Of a stretch of DNA of 64,000 bases, positions 39,191 to 46,127 are shown in pieces. Position 1 is the first letter of the stretch. Every line of letters begins with the position of its first letter. Location of the stretch: positions 62,001 to 126,000 of the forward strand of contig NZ_JACHGP010000014.1 in NCBI RefSeq assembly GCF_014202335.1, read 5' to 3'. The stretch comes from Mycobacterium sp. AZCC_0083 (GTDB taxonomy: Bacteria; Actinomycetota; Actinomycetes; Mycobacteriales; Mycobacteriaceae). Under the pieces are notes generated by a model. It was not told where the DNA came from, made no database searches, and saw only the letters and a program-made list of their open reading frames with translations. The translations under genes were made by a program, and so were the position numbers.

Positions 39191-41011
39191 AACAGAGGCC
39201 AATCCGTACACCGGCGTGGGGATGCCTTCGTAGCGCGCCTTGAGCTGCAGCGCCAGATAGAGCGAATAGTGCCGCGACTGGTGCAGGTTGCCGCCGTGGA
39301 ACCACAGGTTGTCCTGCCGGGTCGGCTTCCACATGTTGCGCTGCTCGCCCTCCCAGGGTCCGGGGTCCTTCAGCGTGTCGGAGCCGAGTCCCCACACCTT
39401 GCCGACCTTGTCGGCGACGTCCTGTCCGATCAGGTCGGCAGCCCAGCCGTTCATCGAGCCGTATCCCGTCGCGTAGACCACGACGTCGGCGGGCAGGACC
39501 GTCCCGTCGGCGAGCACCACCGAATCCTCGGTCAGGTGGTCGACCTGTCCGTGGGCCAGCTTGATGCTGCCGTCGGCGATCAGGTCGGAGGCGCCGACGT
39601 CGATGTAGTAGCCCGACCCGCGGCGCAGGTACTTCATGAACAGACCGGAGTTGTCCTCGCCCCAGTCCAGGTCGAACCCCGCGGCGGCCAGGGAGGCGTA
39701 GAAGTCCTTGTCCCGCTCGCGGATTGCGTCGTAGATCGGGATCTGGAACTCGTGCATGATTCGGTACGGCAAGGAGGCGAACGTCAGGTCGGCCTTCTCG
39801 GTGGTCATCCCCGAGTTCACCGCCCGCTCCGAATACAGGTCCCCGAGACCGAGATCCATCAACGAGTCCGACTTGACGATGTGCGTCGAGGACCGCTGCA
39901 CCATCGTCACGTCGACGCCGTTCTCGACGAGCGCCTTGCAGATGTCATGCGCCGAGTTGTTGGAGCCGACCACGACGGCGCTCTTGCCGACGTAGCCGTC
40001 CGGTCCGGGATGGTGACTGGAGTGGTGCTGATCGCCTGCGAACACGTCCTGGCCGGGAAACGTTGGCACGCTTGGCTTGCCGGACATCCCGGTGGCAAGC
40101 ACCAGCTGCGTCGGTTGCAGCGTCAGGCGCTCGCCGTCGCGGTCCACCTCCACGGTCCACAGCTGCTCGGCCTCGTCGAAGGTCGCCGAAAGGCACGTCG
40201 TCTTCGACCAGTACGGCACCTCCATCACGCGCGTGTAGAACTCGAGCCAGTCGCCGATCTTGTCCTTCGGCGCGAACACCGGCCAGTTCTGCGGGAACGG
40301 CAGGTATGGCAGGTGGTCGTACCAGACCGGGTCGTGCAGGCACAGCGACTTGTACCGCTTGCGCCACTGGTCACCCGGTCGTTCGTGGCGGTCGACGACG
40401 ATGGCAGGCACGCCGAGCTGACGCAGCCGGGCCCCGAGTGCGATGCCGCCCTGCCCGCCGCCGACGACGACGGTGTACGGCTGTGTGGTGTAGCCGAGCG
40501 CGGCTTCTTCGTCGCGACGCTTCTCGGACCACGACCGCGTGTCGGGATCACTGCCGTGCACCGCGCCCATCACCCGTGACGTGCCCTTGGGCTCCTCGTG
40601 GTCCTTCAGCTCCTGAAGCGCGGTCAGCAGCGTCCATGCCGTGTCCGTTCCTGCGTCACTCCTGAGCCTTAGATGACCGACACCCCGCCCCACGGCCGTC
40701 TCGAATTCGATCCACGCGGAGACGACGCCGCCCCCGTCGTCGGTCGGCGTCTCGCGGGTCCTGAATCCGCCTGCGTCGGTGGCGGCCGCCCGCTCGGTGA
40801 GCATGTCGGCGATGCCCTCGCGGCCCTCCATGGTCTTGATGTTCCAGGTGAAGGAGATCAGGTCGCGCCAGAACGAGTCCACGGCGAACTTGGCGACGGC
40901 GCGCTCGACGTCGCGGGTGGCCAGTGCCGATTCGAAGTCGGCGAGCCATGCGTCGACGCGGGCCTGGGGCGTGAGCCCGGCAGTCGCCGGTTTTTCCATC
41001 GTGTCGGTCAT
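39176..41011 (-). CDS. SnoaL/NTF2 domain fused to FMO-type FAD monooxygenase
   Basis: A 611-residue fusion. Residues 10-140 form a SnoaL/NTF2-like domain (VDAWLADFESALATRDVERA, FWRDLISFTWNIKTMEGREG). Residues 175-611 form a flavin monooxygenase: FAD site VVVGGGQGGIALGARLRQL, WRKRYKSLCLHDPVWYDHLP, an FMO-like FPGQDVFAGDQHHSSHH stretch, and the NADPH site VVVGSNNSAHDICKALVENG. It should hydroxylate or Baeyer-Villiger oxidise an organic substrate with NADPH. Such fusions occur in actinobacteria and are annotated as NAD(P)/FAD-dependent oxidoreductase. ATG 41011 starts the first domain. It diverges from the butanediol-type dehydrogenase over a region rich in regulatory dyads. Confidence 0.88.
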   Translation of the reverse strand: MTDTMEKPATAGLTPQARVDAWLADFESALATRDVERAVAKFAVDSFWRDLISFTWNIKTMEGREGIADMLTERAAATDAGGFRTRETPTDDGGGVVSAWIEFETAVGRGVGHLRLRSDAGTDTAWTLLTALQELKDHEEPKGTSRVMGAVHGSDPDTRSWSEKRRDEEAALGYTTQPYTVVVGGGQGGIALGARLRQLGVPAIVVDRHERPGDQWRKRYKSLCLHDPVWYDHLPYLPFPQNWPVFAPKDKIGDWLEFYTRVMEVPYWSKTTCLSATFDEAEQLWTVEVDRDGERLTLQPTQLVLATGMSGKPSVPTFPGQDVFAGDQHHSSHHPGPDGYVGKSAVVVGSNNSAHDICKALVENGVDVTMVQRSSTHIVKSDSLMDLGLGDLYSERAVNSGMTTEKADLTFASLPYRIMHEFQIPIYDAIRERDKDFYASLAAAGFDLDWGEDNSGLFMKYLRRGSGYYIDVGASDLIADGSIKLAHGQVDHLTEDSVVLADGTVLPADVVVYATGYGSMNGWAADLIGQDVADKVGKVWGLGSDTLKDPGPWEGEQRNMWKPTRQDNLWFHGGNLHQSRHYSLYLALQLKARYEGIPTPVYGLASVHHLS

Positions 41012-41047
41012 GTGAGTCAGGACACACCGTCGCCGGGGGCGGTGGCA

Positions 41048-41071
41048 AGAGTTGCATCGGGTTGCAACTCT
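41048..41071. promoter_or_regulatory. TGCAAC dyad between the monooxygenase and ADH genes
   Basis: AGAGTTGCA (41048-41056) and TGCAACTCT (41063-41071) are perfect 9-bp arms around six bases. Two further TGCAAC half-sites follow at 41089-41094 and 41099-41104 in direct orientation, 10 bases apart. Confidence 0.7.
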
Positions 41072-41088
41072 GGACCCGAGCGGGCACG

Positions 41089-41107
41089 TGCAACGTGCTG
41101 CAACTCT
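41089..41107. promoter_or_regulatory. Tandem TGCAAC half-sites
   Basis: TGCAACGTGCTGCAACTCT holds two direct TGCAAC copies one helical turn apart, 36 bases before the ADH start. Together with the upstream dyad, four half-sites lie within 60 bases. Likely targets of the GAF-domain regulator encoded at the end of the operon or of an unknown regulator of the divergent gene. Confidence 0.6.
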
Positions 41108-41115
41108 TTCGGCCC

Positions 41116-41129
41116 GTGACACCGGTCAC
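41116..41129. promoter_or_regulatory. CRP-like site before the ADH gene
   Basis: GTGACACCGGTCAC; with the adjoining A the minus strand reads TGTGA-CCGGTG-TCACG, 9 of 10 matches to the mycobacterial CRP consensus. It ends 13 bases before ATG 41143. Confidence 0.5.
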
Positions 41130-41142
41130 ATAGACATGCCGA

Positions 41143-42186
41143 ATGAAAGCAGCTGTCTACTACGGACCGAACAAGCTCGAAGTCGCCGACGTCCCAGAAC
41201 CCCAACCGACCGCGGGCACGGTCAAGGTGAAGGTCGGGTTCAACGGCATCTGCGGCACCGACCTGCACGAGTACTACGCCGGGCCCATCTTCATCCCCAC
41301 CGAGCCGCATGCCCTGACCGGTCAGCAGATGCCGTTGACGATGGGCCACGAATTCTCCGGCGTCATCACCGACGTCGGCGCAGGGGTGACCGACTACGCC
41401 GAGGGCGACCGGGTGGCGATCATGCCGCTCTACCGCTGTGGGCATTGCCCTGCGTGCAAGGCGGGCAATTACAACATCTGCGCGCAGATCGGCTTCCACG
41501 GGCTGATGTCGGACGGCGGGATGGCCGAGTACACGGTGGTCCCGACCGACATGCTGCACCGCCTGCCCGAGAACGTGTCGCTGGAACTCGGCGCGCTGGT
41601 TGAGCCGATGTCGGTGGCGTATCACGCGGCCACCCTCGGCGACCCCAACCGGGAGGGGACCGCGATGGTGTTCGGTGCTGGTCCCATCGGCATCGGCCTG
41701 TGGTTCGCGTTGCGCGGCAAGGGGATCGACGATGTCTTCGTGGTGGAGCCATCAGCGACCCGGCGGGCGGCCATCGAGACGCTCGGTGCCAGCACGCTCG
41801 ATCCCACGAGCGTCGACGTGCCCGCGTTCATCGCCGACCACACCGACGGCCGAGGTGCTGACGCTGTGTACGACGCAGCGGGCGTGGCACCTGCCGTCGA
41901 GACGGCGTTGGCGTGCGTCGGTGCGCGCCGGACCATGGTCAGCGTGGCCATCTACGAAAAGCCCTTGACCACACCGCTGTTGAACCTGGTGATGAACGAG
42001 TCCCGCATCCAAGGTTCGCTCTGCTACACCGCTCCCGACTTTGCCGCGGTCATCGACCTCATGGCTCGGGGCATGTACGACACCACCGGTTGGGTGACGT
42101 CGATCGCGATCGACGACGTCATCGACGAAGGCTTCGAGGCGCTGCACGCGGGCACCAAGATGAAGGTCCTGGTGAATCCCAAATGA
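41143..42186 (+). CDS. Zinc-dependent 2,3-butanediol dehydrogenase-like alcohol dehydrogenase
   Basis: A 347-residue medium-chain dehydrogenase. Catalytic zinc ligands: Cys in GFNGICGTDLHEYY (about residue 37), His in MGHEFSG, and a Glu in the LVEPMSV stretch; the structural zinc lobe is CGHCPACKAGNYNIC. The NAD site is VFGAGPIGIGLWFALR. It most resembles (R,R)-butanediol dehydrogenases (BdhA/BudC-MDR). The stop overlaps the following SDR gene as ATGA. A regulator of AcoR type follows. Together they point to butanediol-acetoin interconversion, although another diol or alcohol is possible. Confidence 0.9.
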   Translation: MKAAVYYGPNKLEVADVPEPQPTAGTVKVKVGFNGICGTDLHEYYAGPIFIPTEPHALTGQQMPLTMGHEFSGVITDVGAGVTDYAEGDRVAIMPLYRCGHCPACKAGNYNICAQIGFHGLMSDGGMAEYTVVPTDMLHRLPENVSLELGALVEPMSVAYHAATLGDPNREGTAMVFGAGPIGIGLWFALRGKGIDDVFVVEPSATRRAAIETLGASTLDPTSVDVPAFIADHTDGRGADAVYDAAGVAPAVETALACVGARRTMVSVAIYEKPLTTPLLNLVMNESRIQGSLCYTAPDFAAVIDLMARGMYDTTGWVTSIAIDDVIDEGFEALHAGTKMKVLVNPK

Positions 42187-42995
42187 CTAGATCCATTGCA
42201 GCCCCATTGCTCGATGGGGTCGCGCTCGTCACGGGTGCGGGCCGCGGAATCGGACGAGGCATCGCACTCGAACTGGCACGCCTCGGCGCCGACGTCGCGC
42301 TCGTCGACGTCGCCGCCGACGGGATCAACAACGTCGCCGACGAGGTCGCCGAAATCGGGTCGAAGGCAACCACGTTCGTTGCCGACGTGTCCGATCGGAA
42401 CCAGGTGTTCGCGGCCGTCGACCACGCGGCGACCGCGCTCGGCGGCTTCGACGTGATGGTGAACAACGCCGGAGTCGCACTGGTGGGCCCGATCAGCGAG
42501 GTCACTCCACAGGAGCTGGCCCGGCTGTGGGCGATCAACGTCGACGGCGTGTTGTGGGGCATCCAGGCTGCGGTGGCGAAGTTCAAGGAATTGGGGAACA
42601 AAGAAAAAGGAAAGATCAGCCGAGTTATCAACGCGTCGTCCATCGCGGGGCACGAGGGGTTCGCGATGCTCGGGCCCTACAGTGCCACCAAGTTCGCGGT
42701 GCGCGCGCTGACGCAGGCGGCGGCCAAGGAGCACGCGGCCGACGGGATCACCGTCAACGCCTACTGCCCAGGCGTCGTCGGCACCGACATGTGGGTCGAG
42801 ATCGACAAGCGGTTCGCCGAGCTCACCGGCGCGGCGGAAGGTGAGACGTTCGAGAAGTTCGCCGCCACCATCGCGCTCGGTCGCGCCGAGACGCCGGATG
42901 ACGTGGCCGGCTTCGTGGCCTATCTGGCAGGACCCGGTGCCGATTACATGACCGGCCAGGCGGGGCTGATCGACGGCGGCATGGTGTACCGGTGA
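42183..42995 (+). CDS. Acetoin/diacetyl reductase-like SDR
   Basis: A 270-residue short-chain dehydrogenase: TGAGRGIGRGIALE (NAD site), MVNNAGVALVGPI, and the catalytic Ser-Tyr-Lys set in INASSIAGHEGF and YSATKFAVRALTQAAA; the C-terminus TGQAGLIDGGMVYR is that of meso-butanediol/acetoin reductases. ATG 42183 lies in the ATGA overlap with the ADH gene, so the two enzymes are made together. It should reduce diacetyl or acetoin, or oxidise the diol. The frame open upstream is shadow of ADH. Confidence 0.9.
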   Translation: MTRSIAAPLLDGVALVTGAGRGIGRGIALELARLGADVALVDVAADGINNVADEVAEIGSKATTFVADVSDRNQVFAAVDHAATALGGFDVMVNNAGVALVGPISEVTPQELARLWAINVDGVLWGIQAAVAKFKELGNKEKGKISRVINASSIAGHEGFAMLGPYSATKFAVRALTQAAAKEHAADGITVNAYCPGVVGTDMWVEIDKRFAELTGAAEGETFEKFAATIALGRAETPDDVAGFVAYLAGPGADYMTGQAGLIDGGMVYR

Positions 42996-43050
42996 CGCCG
43001 ATGGTCGCCCCCGCGTGACACCGGCTGTGACGCAGCGCACAATCGAGGTG

Positions 43051-44337
43051 ATGCCAAGTCGAGCCGAGAGGCCAGAACCCGCGGTTGCGGTCGGCGACGA
43101 CCCGCGCAGCTACGCCATGCTGCTCTCCGAGGTCTACGACGCGACGATGGCGGGCAACCGCGGGCCTGCACGCCCGCGTGACGTCATCGCCGATTCCTGG
43201 AACCGGTTGCTCGGCAAGGGCATCGATCCCGAGCGGCACTGCCCGCCGGATGTCGACGCCGGTGGGCTGGACGCGTTGCGGCAGGCCTCTGGGCTGTTCT
43301 CCGTACTCGACGACGTGTCCCGCGGCCTGGAATCCGTGATCGAGGGTGGCGACAACATCCTGGTCGTGGCGGACGCACGCGGCCGCGTGCTGTGGCGGCA
43401 CGGCTCAACGCGGGTGCTGGGCCACGCGGACCGGCTCGGCTTCGTCGAGGGTGCCACCTGGAGCGAGAACGCCGTCGGTACCAACGCCATCGGGACCGCC
43501 CTTGCCTCGCACCGCGCCGTCCAGGTGTTCTCGGCCGAACACTTCCTGCGCAGTCATCATCCGTGGACGTGCGCGGGGGCCCCGATCAGGGACCCCCGCA
43601 CCGGGCAGGTGGTCGGCATCGTCGACGTGTCGGGGCCTGCCACCACGGTGCACCCCACCACGATCGCACTGGTCGACCTGGTTGCCCGGCTGGCCGAGTC
43701 GCAGTTGCGCGAGGCCCACGACCGCACGCTCAACCGACTGCGCACCGTGGCCGCGCCCATCCTCGCCAGGGTCGGCAGGGCCGCGCTGGCGGTGGATCCG
43801 GATGGCTGGGTCGCCGCAGTCGACTCGCTGCCACCGCACAACCGGATCATGTTGCCCGACAACGGAGTACCCGGACGAACCTGGATACCGTCGCTCGGTG
43901 CCTGCGACGTCGAATCGCTGCCGGGGGGATGGCTGGTCCGCCTGGTCGACGAGATCGGGGACGGGCCGGGAGCGTCCAGGATCACCCTGGATCTGCGCGA
44001 CGGCGCGGCACCGGGACTCGACGTGGTTGGACAGATCGGCCGATGGCGGCGCGACATCTCGCCGCGCCATGCCGAGATCCTGCTCGTATTGGCGACCCAC
44101 CGGCAGGGCCGGTCGGCGCAGGAGTTGGCCGACGACCTCTATGGGGACCGCTCGCGTGTGGTCACCGTTCGCGCCGAGATGTCGCGGCTGCGCAAGCAGT
44201 TCGTCGGGCTGGTGATTGGCAGGCCGTACCGGTTTCCGGAGGCCGCCGTCGTCGACGTCCGGCATCCCGAGGACATGACCACGTTGCTGGCATCGTCGAC
44301 GGCCCCGGCGATCCTGGCGGCACGCGGTATACGTTGA
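43051..44337 (+). CDS. GAF-domain transcriptional regulator, AcoR-like without AAA+ domain
   Basis: About 428 residues. The N-terminal part carries DVIADSWNRLLGKGIDPERH and the GAF domain ILVVADARGRVLWRHGST with TWSENAVGTNAIGTALAS and RDPRTGQVVGIVDVSG, as in AcoR. The sigma-54-contacting AAA+ domain of AcoR is missing; instead the C-terminus has a winged-helix-like unit (RHAEILLVLATHRQGRSAQE, VTVRAEMSRLRKQF). This is the actinobacterial form. It probably senses a substrate or product and controls the ADH-SDR operon. ATG 43051 has GAGG 3 bases before it; GTG 43015, 43027 and 43048 are in-frame alternatives. 55 bases follow the SDR stop. Confidence 0.85.
   Translation: MPSRAERPEPAVAVGDDPRSYAMLLSEVYDATMAGNRGPARPRDVIADSWNRLLGKGIDPERHCPPDVDAGGLDALRQASGLFSVLDDVSRGLESVIEGGDNILVVADARGRVLWRHGSTRVLGHADRLGFVEGATWSENAVGTNAIGTALASHRAVQVFSAEHFLRSHHPWTCAGAPIRDPRTGQVVGIVDVSGPATTVHPTTIALVDLVARLAESQLREAHDRTLNRLRTVAAPILARVGRAALAVDPDGWVAAVDSLPPHNRIMLPDNGVPGRTWIPSLGACDVESLPGGWLVRLVDEIGDGPGASRITLDLRDGAAPGLDVVGQIGRWRRDISPRHAEILLVLATHRQGRSAQELADDLYGDRSRVVTVRAEMSRLRKQFVGLVIGRPYRFPEAAVVDVRHPEDMTTLLASSTAPAILAARGIR
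44330..44335 (+). promoter_or_regulatory. Leaderless -10 box of adenylate cyclase 2
   Basis: TACGTT, 6 bases, then GTG 44342; it overlaps the last codons of the GAF regulator gene. Confidence 0.55.
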
Positions 44338-44341
44338 CCCT

Positions 44342-45463
44342 GTGTCCGAATCCGTCGACATCGCAGCGTCCGGACTGCTCAATGGGCTGGAGGGCAAGGC
44401 GCGTGCCGAACGCGCCGAGCTGATCGAGTGGCTGCTCGCAGGCGGTTTCACCACCGAGCAGATCCGCGATTCGTTCGCGCCGATGCTGCTGGCGACACGT
44501 CGGGCACTCGGTGACGACGGGACCTTGGTGTCCGCTCGCGAGATCAGCGAGCACAACGGCATCGACCTCGAGCTGCTGCAGCGGCTGCAGCGCGCCGTCG
44601 GCCTGCCGCGCGTGGAGGATCCCGATGCGGCCGTTCTCACGCGGGTGGACGGGGACGCGTTCGCCTACGTGAAGACGTTCCGCGAGTTGGGGTTCGCCCC
44701 CGATCAGATCGTGCAAGTCGTCCAGGTGCTCGCCGAAGGTCTGACCCGTGCTGCCGACGTGATGCGGTCCGCCGCTTTGGGGGCGACGTTCGAGCCCGGT
44801 GCCACCGAACTCGACACCGCGAAGGCATCCGAGGCGCTCATCGGGGTCGTGGCGCCGATGCTCGGTCCTCTGATCGAGGGCATGCTGCGCCTGCAGCTGT
44901 TGCACGCGGTGGAGACCGAGGCGGTCAGCACCACCGAGCGTGCCGAAGGACGGCACCTGCCTGGGGCGCGTCTGGTAACGATCGCGTTCGCCGATCTGGT
45001 CGGGTTCACCCGCCTCGGGGAGGTCGTTCAGCCCGAGGTCCTCGAGAAGCTGGCACACCGCCTGGTGAACATGGCCCGCGAGGTCGCGGTGCCGCCGGTC
45101 CGGTACATCAAGAGCATCGGCGACGAGGTGATGCTGGTCAGTCCCGATCCGGTGGCGATGCTGGATGCGGTGCTCGACCTGGTCGATGCCACCGAGGTGG
45201 ATGACGACTTTCCCCGTGTTCGGGTGGGATTGGCCACCGGGATGGCGGTGAGTCGGGCAGCCGACTGGTTCGGAAGTCCGGTCAACCTCGCGAGCCGGGT
45301 GACGGGGACCGCGCGGCCAGGGACGATACTGGTGTCGGAGGCAACCCGAGAGGCGATAGGCGACGACGACCGTTTCGCGTGGTCGTTCGCCGGTGCGCGG
45401 CGGCTGAAGGGCATCACGGACGACGTGAAGCTGTTCCGGGCCAGGCGGGCTCCAGAGGGCTGA
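44342..45463 (+). CDS. Class III adenylate cyclase, Rv1264 type (copy 2)
   Basis: A 373-residue soluble cyclase with the same two-domain layout as copy 1. N-terminal regulatory domain residues 1-200 (LLNGLEGKARAERAELIEWL, PRVEDPDAAVLTRVDG); catalytic domain after 210. Canonical residues: Asp218 (AFADLVGFTRLGE), Lys257 and Asp261 (IKSIGDEVMLV), Asp308 (DWFGSPVNLASRV), Asn315 and Arg319; all intact, so it should make cAMP. The two copies align without large gaps, differing most in the regulatory half. It starts 4 bases after the GAF regulator but has its own leaderless-type box. M. tuberculosis has a single Rv1264 here. Confidence 0.93.
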   Translation: MSESVDIAASGLLNGLEGKARAERAELIEWLLAGGFTTEQIRDSFAPMLLATRRALGDDGTLVSAREISEHNGIDLELLQRLQRAVGLPRVEDPDAAVLTRVDGDAFAYVKTFRELGFAPDQIVQVVQVLAEGLTRAADVMRSAALGATFEPGATELDTAKASEALIGVVAPMLGPLIEGMLRLQLLHAVETEAVSTTERAEGRHLPGARLVTIAFADLVGFTRLGEVVQPEVLEKLAHRLVNMAREVAVPPVRYIKSIGDEVMLVSPDPVAMLDAVLDLVDATEVDDDFPRVRVGLATGMAVSRAADWFGSPVNLASRVTGTARPGTILVSEATREAIGDDDRFAWSFAGARRLKGITDDVKLFRARRAPEG

Positions 45464-45500
45464 GGTCGGCTCGCCATCGACAACGACGATCGGAGTGTGC

Positions 45501-46121
45501 ATGGCACAGGGGCGCAGTACGAACAGGCAGGCGGATTTCCTTGCTGCTCGGACCTTTACGCGAGCCGAAGTGTTCACCGATCCGGGACCCGTGCCCAGCA
45601 TGCCGGGCGTGCAAGGCTGGTGGTTCCGCACTGTGCCTGGAGCCATCGACGCATCGGGATGCGAACAGCGGGACGGCCTGACGCTGCTCTACGTCGGGAT
45701 CAGCCCGACCGCGCCGCCCAAGAACGGAAAGCCACCAAGCACCCAGGATCTGCGCAAGCGCATCCGGTATCACTTCGGCGGTGGCAAGGCCGACGCGGAG
45801 GGCTCGACTCTGCGCAAGACGCTCGGCGTGCTGCTCGGCGACGAGCTCGGCTTCAAGCTGCGCAGGATCGGCACGGGGGACCGGCGCACGTTCGCAGGGG
45901 GTGAGGCCGTTCTCAACCAGTGGATGGCCGACAACGCGCTCGTCTCTTGGTTGGTGCACCCCGAGCCGTGGCATCTCGAGGAGAAGCTGATCGCCGCCTT
46001 CGACCTTCCGCTCAACGGCCAGGCGAGCAACAAGGACAACGCGTTCTACCCCGAACTGACCAGGCTCCGACGCGAGGCCATGGTGAGCGCGAACAAGCTC
46101 CGCGTGCTCAAGGAGTGGTGA
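45501..46121 (+). CDS. GIY-YIG-like nuclease-fold protein
   Basis: A 206-residue protein. Residues 60-125 look like a GIY-YIG domain: LTLLYVGISPTAPP stands for the GIY...YVG strand pair, and DLRKRIRYHFGGGKADAEGS with TLRKTLGVLLGDEL follows with the Arg-rich helix. The C-terminal part contains HPEPWHLEEKLIAAFDLPLN, with a Glu where the metal ligand is expected. It may cut or bind DNA; a close family name is not certain. GGAG at 45492-45495 favours ATG 45501 over the GTG six bases earlier. It is followed by convergent copper ATPase genes. Confidence 0.72.
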   Translation: MAQGRSTNRQADFLAARTFTRAEVFTDPGPVPSMPGVQGWWFRTVPGAIDASGCEQRDGLTLLYVGISPTAPPKNGKPPSTQDLRKRIRYHFGGGKADAEGSTLRKTLGVLLGDELGFKLRRIGTGDRRTFAGGEAVLNQWMADNALVSWLVHPEPWHLEEKLIAAFDLPLNGQASNKDNAFYPELTRLRREAMVSANKLRVLKEW

Positions 46122-46127
46122 CGGTCC

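Noticed and set aside
41130..41143. Leaderless promoter before the ADH gene
   Set aside because: No TANNNT box lies at 6-8 bases; TAGACA ends in A and the spacing does not fit well.
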